Source of the DNA: Symsagittifera roscoffensis
Lineage: Eukaryota; Xenacoelomorpha; Acoela; Convolutidae
Length of the DNA: 60,000 bases
Assembly: GCF_963678635.1 (NCBI RefSeq)
Contig: NC_087063.1
Span: forward strand, 42,362,759 to 42,422,758
Direction of reading: 5' to 3'
How positions within the stretch are numbered: position 1 is the stretch's first letter; the number at the start of each line of letters is the position of its first letter. The translations under genes and the position numbers were made by a program. Below the pieces are notes generated by a model. It was not told the DNA's origin, searched no databases, and saw only the letters and a program-made list of their open reading frames with translations. This document shows, one piece after another, positions 10,673-20,810 of the stretch.

Positions 10673-10924
10673 TGAGATAGGGACCAGTTTTGAGTTTATG
10701 TAAGTGCTATCAATTGTTCTAGATAGAAACCAGTTTGAGTTTATGTAAGTGCTATCAATTCTTCTTTCTGTCTGGGGACCTGCTGTCGTGACCTTGCGAT
10801 CTCTAATGTCCGATGGGATCTGAAATAAAAGAGTGCAGTAAGATTTCGATTTGATGCCTAACAGTTTGTCTACAATACAACTTATCAACAACCTTTTCGA
10901 TTTTCTAAACTTACTATTTTAACA
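10673..10924 (+). repeat. 3' LTR
   Basis: This is the direct copy of 4771-5019, identical over the first 217 bp or so and ending TTTTAACA. An AATAAA lies near 10823. It may be only the 3' part of a longer LTR that begins near 10489. Confidence 0.88.
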
Positions 10925-11710
10925 ACAGTTTGACCGAAAAGTGTTCCATTATCTCGACTTACGAAGCAATTGAACTTGTAGTTAGCAGCAAAATTTTGTC
11001 AGCTAAACCAAAATTGCATTTCTTTGTCAACTCATAGGCCTTCCGCCCTGGTTTTTGAAGCATATTCAGTGCATAATATTTTTAAAATCTGTTTTATTTC
11101 AGTTACTAATCGGAATTTTCACGAAGCCATGTTAAGAGTAATGCTTTCTAAAACCTAGCTTTTTTATCAGATGTACTGTTTTGTTTTGTGATTTTCCATA
11201 TTTTGACTAACTTTCAGATACTTAATTTTTGTTGCTTTTGTTTACGGCTCATTTTTTGTCTTAAATTTCGTTGAAAACGTTCCTCTGATGTTTCCGAGAA
11301 AATAATGAATAAAAAAGATGCTGAAATGTATAAATGATGGGCTTAAAACAGTTACTTCCGGTTGCATTTTATGCACTCTTTATATTTTTCAGACAGAATT
11401 GCTGGTCAGGTTTTTTGAGCAAGTCTCTGGTGTTCGCAACAGTTTAAGTAAATGAAAATAAGCTATCGTTGTTACAAGTAAAAGTGGCCAAAAAAACGGT
11501 CGCAATAATTCAGTTTTCGATATTTTGAACTTTTTTTATATTAGCGTGGTCGCAACAACATAATTCTGTGAAAAAAAACAGCAACTGGCTATCCTTGTGT
11601 TCCAAAAGAATTCTTGACGCTGCAGTTTTCAATCTCTGGTTATAAACTAATTAAATGCTGTCAGATTCACAGCCCCAAATGCTGGAGTTTTAGCTAATTT
11701 GATTAATTAC

Positions 11711-11857
11711 TAACTTGAAGACGACATAGTTCCTGGCGTAGAAGTAAATATCATATAGCATCGAAATGGGCAACAGGAACATGACGAAGATCCACCTGTA
11801 ATGCAGCATTACATGCTCCAGCAAAGCATCAGAACCCCCGTGGAAAGGATTCGACAT
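11711..11857 (-). CDS. DHCR24: DHCR24-like sterol reductase, first coding exon only
   Basis: The 49-codon exon starts at ATG 11857 and ends at a donor reading TTA|GTAATT. It encodes the N-terminal membrane segment of the delta(24)-sterol reductase family: [12 protein letters not shown] followed by [15 protein letters not shown], which lines up closely with the vertebrate DHCR24 (seladin-1) N-terminus. DHCR24 is an FAD-dependent endoplasmic-reticulum enzyme that reduces the C24 double bond of sterols. The FAD-binding and catalytic exons were not found. They should lie at lower coordinates, but no candidate is visible down to base 1, so intron 1 probably spans the LTR element and continues beyond the window. 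An isolated exon fragment is the alternative. Confidence 0.78.
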
Positions 11858-12737
11858 TCTATAGTCAACCAGTGGGCTTATTTCAATAACTAGTTATAAC
11901 CAAGTGTACATAGTCAATCAACTGAGTGAAGTTTTGATAACTAAATGATATAAGTGATAACATGCAATTGAAATCGATCCGAAGTAACAATCGACGACTG
12001 ATTGCAATTCTAAACCTAAAACTGGTTCGATTTCAAATAAAAACTGATCATCCAAAAGGTCAAAAGTCGAGGTCACAATACTACTTGAATAAAGTTATTG
12101 CAATCCCATTAAAGAGATAAAGCGGATGGTGCTTATGAGTTACATCGTCAAATTTAGATTCAGCTGGACAATAAACCAGTTATACTGAGAGTTTTCTGAC
12201 AGATAGTAAAAAATATATATTTTTGTCACATGAAAGATACGCTTCACAAATTAAGCGTTATCTACATTTATGGTATTGTTTGTAAGTAAATCAATATTGG
12301 TTGAAATCAGCCATTAAAAATCGAAAGCAATTTTTTAATGAAATTAATTTATATTTTTTATATCCCTTAATCAACGGGCAAAAAAGTTTCTCATTTAAAT
12401 TTTGTAAAGTGTTATTTAAGCATTTAGCGTCCTCTATTCTTCCATGCAAAGTTAAAAGTGTAGGGCGTAAGCTCATTTTTGATATCGATGCCAAGGTAAG
12501 AATTTGCATCGCAAGAACTGCTATAGAATTGCTGCGCTCGCACGACTTTCTTTTAGAAAATTAAAGATTCATACCAAAAAAAAGTGTTTTCATCTGTAAA
12601 ATTTTCTGCTCGCATAAAATGTTTTGGTATAATAGTTTTTCAATTCTAGCAATTTCATCTAGCTATGCATGTAGAAACGGGAAAACCGGAAGATAAATTC
12701 AAATAGAATCAAATTTGCAACAAGATATTTGAACAAC
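11858..12737. other. Intergenic, no gene recognised
   Basis: This lies between the DHCR24-like start and the stop codon of the PRMT gene. It presumably holds the DHCR24 promoter and 5' UTR and the PRMT 3' UTR. Opposed open frames at 12291-12564 have no recognisable similarity and are AT-driven. Confidence 0.4.
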
Positions 12738-14435
12738 TCAGTCCATTTCAGTATCAGAGTCATTTGCGTTATTTGCAATCACTTGGGCAATTTCATTCGG
12801 ATCTACGTCATACTTTTCACTCAATGCACCAATCAGAGCTGCTATTACGTCATTATCATCGCCCAATTCATCCTCCGACCTTTCTGCATTAGCTTCATCT
12901 AATTTTGATGAGCCATTTAATTTTCCGTCTCCGGCGTTTGTCAGGGAGCCAACTGGATCGAAACTTTTTTCCAAGAGGGATTTCTGTTCCACGCTAATTT
13001 CATACCACCTTGGATTTTCTTTGCTCTTTTCAAGTTTAATTTCAATCACCACCTTATCCCCTTTTTCAACTTCTGTAAATTTAGGCAAGAAAACTGAAGT
13101 TTGTTTCCAGTGCGTTTCAGGTAAATAGGGACTTGTATCCAAAACTGAACAGAAATCTGCGGACTGAAAAGACACAGAAAACCAAAAAGTCAAGCCTCGT
13201 AAAGTTCCAGCTAAACTAACATCAAATTTGGTCGTCTGAGAAATATCATTTAACTGGTCAAGCGTCAAGCTGTCTAAGTTCCAATTGACAATGCTAGTCG
13301 CAAAGGCAAGGACTGATTTCGGTGATACTGATTCACACACTGGACTTTTAAGACGTTCCTGCCAAAGTAGATTTTTCAAGCACTTCATGGAAAAGCCATC
13401 GATTGAGTCGTAAACAGAAAAATTTGTTTCGTAGAATGACTTCAAGTCCACTGGTGACGCAAAGAGGGTGGCACGATTGGGGAAAATGAGTCCATCTGGT
13501 TTGAGAAGGTGATCACGTGCGTAGATGATGGAAGAGAGCATTCCCTCGTGAACAAGGTAGAAGCCCATCCACTCCGAGATTATCACGTCCACTTTTTCAG
13601 GCAGAGTCACCTGCAGTTCAGAGCTGTTCATTTCAGACAAATCAACACACAAAAAACGGATTTCAAAAAGTCATTTATCAAAAACGGATTTATCAAAAAA
13701 AACTAAACTATCATCCTTTTTGAGTTTTCCCCATTCTGACACTAAACAGTTCAAATCGGAGATGGATTCAAAAAAAACTGCCATTTGTTTGGCAAGCCGG
13801 TGAAATGTTACAAGTTGGAGTATAGTGCATGTATTAAATCTGAGAACTATAATGCATAAGATAGCCATTTCATTTTAAATCAATTACACATGCTGCTAAG
13901 ATAGTTTTTGTGAATCCATTACTCAGCCAGATAAAATTTTACACTTCTTTTATCGAAAAAAAATTGGCTTTTAAAATAAATTATAATACTTTTCGAAGTA
14001 TAACAAAAGAAGATCGAGCTATTTTACTTGAACCTGCCACCTATTGTAATATATCATCGGCAAGCTTTGCGTAGATAATTATCTATTTTGTTTTATTGAC
14101 AAGGATTATCACATGAACTTCACTCAATGTAGTACCTTCTCGATGGCTCCTTGAATAACCTTTACATTTTTTATCTTATTTTCCTGAATCACTTTTCTGG
14201 CCAGAATAGCAACCTCGCTTGCTTCCACTGCGTAAACCAGTTTGGCTCCACTAGATGCTGCATACATGGACAAAACACCAGTGCCACAGCCTAGATCCAG
14301 AACAACTTTGTCTTTGATGAATTTCGAGCTGCATGAATTGCAGAACTCGCGGTAGAACTTGAGACGACGCGTGTCTTTCAGCATCACGTCGTGACTAGAA
14401 AGGTTTTCGTAGCTTTTGAAATAATCACCATCCAT
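12738..14435 (-). CDS. Type I protein arginine methyltransferase, two exons (PRMT6/PRMT2-like)
   Basis: Exon 1 is 14435-14136 (100 codons, donor AAG|GTACTA). Exon 2 is 13610-12738 (acceptor CTGCAG|GTG), giving 390 residues. The enzyme family transfers methyl groups from S-adenosylmethionine to protein arginines. Visible motifs are SAM-binding VLDLGCGTG (45-53), VYAVEAS (67-73), the double-E loop from Glu113 to Glu122 in SEWMGFYLVHE, and the THW loop at 267-269. The N-terminus, DYFKSYENLSSHDVMLKD, is at the usual family start, so no exon appears missing. The last 75 or so residues form an acidic extension (about 315-390) not typical of PRMT6 or PRMT2. VYAVEAS favours PRMT6, while the AGTL.GLTFWFSV.F segment resembles PRMT2 as much, so I leave the symbol blank. 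Confidence 0.92.
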
Positions 14436-14686
14436 CGCTTATTCAACCTGAAAAGTTTTTAACCTTTCAAAACGCTATTAAAACCTTATCAATGGTAATT
14501 TCTAATGAGTATTGTCTAGAGAAATGTCAGAAAAACAGGTTTCAGAAGATTTGAACTAGAACAAAAACTAAATTTCACCCAATAAATAATTACAATTTAT
14601 AGAACATTTATTGCTGGAATTAGGAACACAAGATATGATTACCAAAGTTATGTACGAAAGGTGAAACTTATTGTGCGAAGACACAA
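14436..14686. other. 5' flank of the PRMT gene
   Basis: This is AT-rich sequence between the PRMT start codon and the 39-bp tandem array. It probably contains the promoter and 5' UTR. No defined element is recognised. Confidence 0.35.
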
Positions 14687-15164
14687 AATATGAGGACTAT
14701 GTACAAAAACTATTCGTACAAGACCTATATGGGGCCATGTACAAAACCTATTCGTACGAAACCTATATGAGGACCATGTACAAAACCTATTCGTACGAAA
14801 CCTATATGAGGACCATGTACAAAACCTATTCGTACGAAACCTATATGAAGACCATGTACAAAACGTATTCGTACGAAACCTATATGAGGACCATGTACAA
14901 AACCTATTCGTACGAAACCTATATGAGGACCATGTACAAAACCTATTCGTACGAAACCTATATGAGGACCATGTACAAAACCTAATCGTACGAAACCTAT
15001 ATGAGGACCATGTACAAAACCTATTCGTACGAAACCTATATGAGGACCATGTACAAAACCTATTCGTACGAAACTTATATCAGGACATGTACAAAACCTA
15101 TTCGTACGAAACCTATATGAGGACCATGTACAAAACCTATTCGTACGAAACCTATATGGGGACA
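14687..15164. repeat. 39-bp tandem repeat array, about 12 copies
   Basis: A 39-bp unit containing GTACAAAACCTATTCGTACG, then AAACCTATATGAGGACCAT, repeats about 12 times with few changes. The unit has two ACCTAT words and the palindrome CGTACG. Because 39 is divisible by three, long frames stay open on both strands: 13-residue repeats such as MYKTYSYETYMRT on plus, and GFVRIGFVHGPHI on minus. These are by-products of the array, not genes. The array starts about 250 bp upstream of the PRMT start. Confidence 0.95.
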
Positions 15165-15224
15165 AACAAACAGACAAACAGAAATCTGACCAAGATTTTT
15201 TGATGCGCGGACAATTTTCAGCTT

Positions 15225-15437
15225 GCAAAAAAAACAAGTCCTGTCCGGATTCGAACCATTGACCTTTGTCTTCATAGGCATGTGCGTTACCTCTTCGCCA
15301 TATGCGCAAACTAACATCAGACTTTTGATTTCATATAAACCAGAGCTAAAAGGATTGAAGTGATTCTGCTAAACTAGTTGTTAACCAGAAAAAAGTCTAT
15401 ATTCCGGTTTGATAACGCTTGCTAATCGCACGCGTAA
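15225..15437 (-). mobile_element. tRNA-derived SINE, copy 1
   Basis: On the minus strand the tRNA-like part (about 15309-15237) has an A box TGGCGAAGAGGTAACGC and a perfect B box GGTTCGAATCC, followed by a T-rich run that could end pol III transcription. On its other side, near 15388, is the family word AAAAAAGTCTA, also seen in the copies at 56.2 and 58.2 kb. There is no complementary acceptor stem, so it is not called a tRNA gene. Confidence 0.65.
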
Positions 15438-15483
15438 ACATTAAAAATTGTCACAAAACATTTTTCCTTTTCCTTTAGCCTAA

Positions 15484-18113
15484 TTGTTGAGATTAAGTTT
15501 CGATATGACTAAATCGCTACAGTCCCCTCCGACCCCTGGAAACTTATCGACCAAGAACTTGAAAAAAACGACATATCAAAAAGTTGTTAACAGGAAGGCG
15601 CGCTTCATAGTTCTAAGCAAGAACAAGCCCGGTTTCCAATTCATAGAATTACTGAACCAGCAGCCGTTGTCATAAGTAGAAGAAACACCAAAATCTAACG
15701 ACCCAATGAAAGCAGTAATGATTCTCCCACATCTGCTCCCCGAAACTAAATCAAAAACAAACGGATCAAATTCCAAAACTTGAGCCGCCGCATAATTTTA
15801 TGAAAGCAAGGCCTACTAGACGAACTTTTAACTGAAGCGAAAGCTCTCCAAATTAGACATCCAAAACAGAAGAAGTGCGAAGTAAACGAGGAAGTGAAAC
15901 AATTCGATAAACTAATGAGTACAGGCAAAATATCTGCAGAAATTGGTTGCCTCTCAGACAAGACAACAAAAGGAGTACTTCCCCTTAACGAAATCCTTCA
16001 AGGAAAAACAGTATTATCCTGAAAGCTAAAACATCGAACAAAAACTATATAACTGAAGTAAATGAAAACACAATGCCATACCACTCCTCTATATTCGAAC
16101 AAATAAACGCCAAGACGATCGAAAACCAACCCTAGAAACGCACAGAAGCCACGGTCCCTCAGGTGTAGATGTGTGCGAGTGGAGAAGGATATTAGCTCAC
16201 TTCAATCAGACATCTGCTGAGCTTTGCAAAAAATTGCAAAGCTATCCTATACAATAGCAAGTAAAGTTCTCCCCATGAAAACCTAACGGCGTACAACTCG
16301 TGTCGTCTGATACATCTGGACAAAAATCCAGGGGTAAGGCCCATTGGTATAGGAGAGGTTCTGAGACGAATAGCTGGCGAAACCATCACCCAATATATAA
16401 AATCAGACCTTAAAAATCTCGGAAAAAAATTCCAACTCTGCTTAGGCCAGAAGTGTGGAATCGAATATGGTATCCACAGCTTGAGCAACAAGTTTGAGAA
16501 ACCGGAAACGGGCGCCATACTACTTATTGATGCAGAAAATGTCTTCAACTCGCTCAATAGAGGACTTGCTCTAAAAATGTAGAAATCCTGTGTCCAGCAC
16601 TACATCATGCGCTGGCAAACTCATATAAACATCCCTCAAATTTATATGTCATTAACACGGTTTTGACATCTACTGAAGGCACAACGCAAGCTGATCACCT
16701 CGCAATGGCTATTTACGGAATTGGGATAATCCCACTGATCGAGCTCCTGCAAAAACCAAATGTCACCCAAAAATGGTACGCAGTTGACGGAAGCGCTGCA
16801 GGTGATCTTAAGAGTCACCGCGCAATACTGGACAACCTGTGTGTCCACGCAAAGGCTTCCGGATACAATGTGAAGCCATCCAAGTAACAAAGCATAGTAA
16901 AAGAAAACCGTCGGGAAAGGGCCATAGAGATAATCGAAGGCACAAATATTACAACGGTAGACAGTTGTAGAGTCCTTGGATCGGTTATAGCAACACCATC
17001 AGCATGCTACAAATACATGAAAAGCGAAATTAAAAATACAACTAACCTAACTGAAAAGCTTTCCAAAATAGCTAAAACATCAGCACAGAATGCCTACTCC
17101 TGCTACACAAATGGAGTTCAAAACAAATTAAGTTTTCTAACCAGAACAACTCCGGAAGCATATAAGAAAATGGATGGAATTGAGAAAAACCTAAGACAGT
17201 AAAAACCATATAACCGATGAATATCGCAGCCTTTTTGCCTTACCACTAAGAATGGGAGGATTAGACCTCCTCATTAACACGGACTTCTCCAGAAATAATG
17301 AGTGGTCATGAGCCATTTGTGATCCGTTAGAGAACAGTGATCCAGAAATAGCGGAAACGGAACAAACTCTGATAAATAGAAACCTCAAAACTGAGAGACA
17401 GAACATCACACTCTCAAAAAGGATAACATTATTGAAAATTGCTCATCAGAAAAAAGCTCACAATAAAACTAGTATCATAGAAAGGAGCATGCTACCCTTA
17501 AAAAAGTACAATTTTTTCCTCAACAAATTAGAGTTTAAAGATGATTTACATCTGAGATATGGATGGGAACCATCAAACATTCCACATACATGCCCATGTG
17601 GACAACCGTTCACACTGACTCACTCTCTACACTGTCCCAAAGGTGGATACACTCATCTAAGACAATGAAATTCGCGATACCTTTGCAACACTCCAAGACG
17701 AAGTATGCCATGATGTTGAAATAGAGCCGAAATTTTAATTGTTGGAAGGCTTCAATCGTGACATCAAGGCAAATGGACTCTGGGGAGACCGATTTAGCCG
17801 AACCTTTTTCGATGTAAAAATTTTCAACCCCCATGCTAAATCCTGTCCTACAACTATATCCGACGCCTACAAATATCATGTGAGTGTCAAAACATTAAAA
17901 TACCAACAAAGAATTCTGGATGTGGAACACAGCAGGTTTGTTCCACTAATGTTTGCGTGTACCGGAGGAGCAGCACCAGGCTCTACAAAAACCCTCCAGA
18001 AACTAGCAGAAAAACTAAGCGAAAAACGGAACGAATCATACTCGGACACAAAAAACTTTTTAAGAACAAAAATAAGTTTTGCACTTCTGAGGAGCTATAA
18101 TCGAGGAGGGTAA
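15484..18113 (+). pseudogene. Decayed reverse-transcriptase element, endonuclease not seen
   Basis: Fragments in all three frames follow the order of one RT-bearing protein. GPSGVDVCEW lies near 16150. Next comes RLIHLDKNPGVRPIGIGEVL with a palm strand LLIDAENVFNSLNR (about 16290-16580). Then EGTTQADHLAMA and a YAVD box where YADD is expected (16670-16890). A thumb-like region follows, then LRMGGLDLL near 17250 and a cysteine/histidine segment CPCGQPFTLTHSLHC near 17590. The C-terminal block at 17739-18113 includes GLWGDRFSRTFFDVKIFNPH. The last block is characteristic of an RT family I have seen in cnidarian, mollusc and arthropod genomes but cannot name. Many stops and frameshifts, and the loss of a catalytic Asp, show it is dead. 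Confidence 0.8.
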
Positions 18114-18913
18114 ATTTTAATTAGCATGTAAATTTTAATGTATTTATATAGCGTTGGTACGGCCCTATCCAACCTGTGCACGTACCGCCGCATGACGGAA
18201 GACCCCATTTTGATTGACCCCCTTTTTTCAGATTGATTCCTGCAAAACTAGTATAAAGATAACAGGATTGATTTAAGCGAAGCCAACAACTTTCGAATAA
18301 AAATAATTTTGGATGTTGAACGTACACAATAAGTACAGCACTATACAAACAAGAATTATCTACTTTGAGTTTCGACTGTAACACAGCTCGTGTCAGGCCG
18401 TCAAAATGGACAGTTGTTTATTTCCTCAAATTTCAGGAAAATAAGATGTTGAAATTTTTTTTGGATCGAAAGAGAAGCGAAAGGCCGCCGGAAGAAAATT
18501 TTACATGTTGAAAACTAAACGCAAATATCGGACACTGAGAATTTCTTCTGAAACTGGTTTTTATAAATTCTCAATTGGAGACTGAGAAGTTCTTATGAAA
18601 CTGGTATTATAACTCTTGATCAATGCAAGAGAAAAAGTTCTATTTTCTTCCAGAAATCAGCCTTAGACTTTCAATGTAGATTTTCCACCTACATTGATAG
18701 CCTAGGGTTGATATTAAGCAAAAAGTTAAAAAAAGTTTAATTGAGTTCAACTGCTAAAATACGTGCTTTCAACTTAGACTGTTTTTAACCAGAAAAAAAG
18801 TTGTACCAGATGATTACACACTAGCAATCGCGAAAATACCGAAAACAATTTAAAAACTTATACTCTTGCTTATTTTGTAGCCTCCAGTATAGCTAAATTT
18901 TATTAGACCACTA
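18114..18913. other. Intergenic, no gene recognised
   Basis: AT-rich unique sequence between the RT remnant and the first copy of the 3.4-kb duplication. No conserved motif or splice-bounded frame stands out. Confidence 0.4.
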
Positions 18914-19275
18914 TATATAGTTGCTAATTTAGCTCAAAGATATAATACTCAGCTTTTTCAGCTTTAAGGATTGGTCATTTTAAAAATAAGAATTTCAAAA
19001 TTCATGAAAAAGTTCTCCTCTTGATGTATCCTGTATCTGTTTTTTTAATCTATCCTGAAAGTGGAAAAACAGTAAAATTGGCACTAGCTATCAGTGTATA
19101 AGTGTTTGGGTGCGCAAGTTCTTAAACTGATTTAATAACACCTGATGACAAAAACGAACACAGAGGTGAAGTGGAGATTCGCACCACTTGCAATACAACG
19201 CATGCGCAACATCGCAAGCTAGTAAAAAAAATGGAACCGAAATCAAGAACTCTGGACAATTATCTTTTTGTTGTC

Positions 19276-19384
19276 AAAATAATAATAATCATAATCATAA
19301 TGATAATCATAATCAAAATAATAATAATAATAATTAATAATATGATTATTATTTTTATTATGATTGTTATTATGATTATAATAG
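19276..19384. repeat. AAT/ATC-rich microsatellite with mirror-inverted halves
   Basis: Runs of AATAATAATC and ATAATCATAATG are followed by runs of GATTATTATT and ATTATGATTG, so the two halves can pair as a long imperfect hairpin. The copy in the second duplication unit lies at 22678-22786. Confidence 0.85.
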
Positions 19385-19428
19385 AAAATATCCACGGGAA
19401 GCGATTCCCTTTCAAATTTTAGATCAAA

Positions 19429-20479
19429 TCAAAAACTTGGTTTTCTAATGTTTATACAGTTTGTGCAATTGCATTCAATCCTCCAAGAGCATGCGTTTCC
19501 TTCATTGAATTCTTCTTTGAAAAACCTACAATATAAACTTTTAGGGATGTTTTTGATGTTTTCGCTGTCGATGATGTCATCCTTCAAATAGTCGTTAAAA
19601 CAATTTTTGGAAATCATAATTTTGGTTCTTTCAAATTTTTTCAAGCTCAAGCGTCTTGTTTGTCCTTTTTCTTTATTTCAAATAATCTTTTCCCACTGCA
19701 GGTCTGTTTGGCCATTGATAATTTAATGCAGTAGAAATGAAATGTGTATTTCATAAAGTGACAGCGGCAGAACCATAAGTTGAATTATTCGGCCTTTGTA
19801 ATCATGATATGCCCCTGTAATCCATACTGTTGCTTTCCTTTGCACTTTTTCGATGATTTTAAGATCGTATTTTGATGGTTCCCTTACAGCTGAGCCATAG
19901 ATAACAATCGGGGCAACATATGTTTTGTATGCTTATAGTTTTATATGCTTTGTTGTTAATTTCGAGATACTCCTTTAACAACATATAACGCCTTTAAAGC
20001 TATGACTGATCTTGTTTTTGAATTTACACTCAAGTTCGAATGATTAATGACTTTAAGTCCGAGGCATTTCAGTTCGTTTACTTCCACGATTATTGTATTA
20101 CTGACTTCCACATTGTACTATCTTTGCTGCCAAGTTTTTTAGTTTTTGAAATAATTACTTCCATCAAGTTTTTGGTGCACCAACTCCATATTCTTTTTGC
20201 GTCCATGTTGATCGTTACAGGGTTATTCAATAGAATTTTGTATTCATCAGCATAGCCAAAGCGGTCATTTACATTGAGTATGAACATCAAAGGTCCGAGA
20301 ATGGACCCCTGAGATACACCACTGTATGCGGGCAAATCATCATAAACTGCTCGTTCGACGGTTTGTTTTCTATAACACAGGTAATTTTCGAATAGTGAGC
20401 AAAACCAAAACTCCTCATCTTTCAATAACCATCCTAGAAATAAAGACTTTGATCCCAGAAAAGCAAATAAAAACTTCAA
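19429..20479 (-). pseudogene. LINE (CR1/jockey-like) reverse transcriptase fragment, copy 1
   Basis: The first stretch (20479-20090) shows AYSGVSQGSILGPLMFILNV, the palm region of non-LTR RTs, then GYADE where an FADD/YADD box is expected, so a catalytic Asp is replaced. Beyond it, with frame breaks, minus-strand translation reads VAPIVIYGSAVREPS, then EKVQRKATVWITG and LMVLPLSLYEI near 19960-19760. This is the usual downstream block of CR1/jockey-like ORF2. The last open part (19650-19429) continues to a stop. The N-terminal half and endonuclease are absent, as expected of a 5'-truncated insertion. Confidence 0.8.
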
Positions 20480-20810
20480 GCATTAAGTCAGCTTATAGTA
20501 CCATCTACCAGCAGCAGCTTAGCTGAAAACACTTAAGACTTCCACTGATCGGACAAGGTAAAAAGAAAAACAAGACCTAAAGAACCTTCTCACTAAAAAA
20601 CATTTGGCAACTGTCTTTTAAAACTTGAAAACCACAACCGTCGTGAATAATATTTTTGAAACTTTAATTATTTTTTGCTTTTCAAACGACAACACAAAAT
20701 AATTTGAATGAACCAGTAAAACGAGTTGAAATCATTGTAGCAAAAAAAAAGAGAAATAAAGTATAAACATAAAAATAAAAAAATCCTTCAAACATACTAA
20801 AAAAACAAAG

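Larger units (their letters stand above)
4771..10924 (+). mobile_element. Ty3/gypsy-type LTR retrotransposon, defective
   Basis: Direct terminal repeats flank gag with CCHC knuckles, an aspartic protease, reverse transcriptase, RNase H and integrase. The RT-RH-integrase order is the Ty3/gypsy arrangement. The LTRs are identical over about 217 bp, which suggests recent insertion, yet gag and RT carry frame breaks and stops. Integrase is a separate open frame after a 244-bp linker. No convincing target-site duplication was found, possibly because the 5' LTR is truncated (see findings). The element is antisense to the DHCR24-like exon at 11711-11857. It does not appear able to make a complete set of proteins. 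Confidence 0.93.

Noticed and set aside
4759-10924. LTR start at TGTGGT (4759 and 10659) instead of TGAGATAGG
   Set aside because: Only six bases match before the sequences diverge, and no target duplication supports it, so the conservative boundary was used.
10925-11700. DHCR24 exon 2 between the 3' LTR and exon 1
   Set aside because: I looked for the conserved post-membrane region in all three minus frames and saw no convincing match.
14671-15309. Overlapping plus- and minus-strand open frames of 104 and 194 codons
   Set aside because: Both are read through the 39-bp tandem array, whose period is a multiple of three. The minus frame also runs into a SINE. No unique protein sequence remains.
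15237-15309. A genuine tRNA gene
   Set aside because: A and B boxes are good, but there is no paired acceptor stem, and two diverged relatives share the flanks, so it is a SINE.
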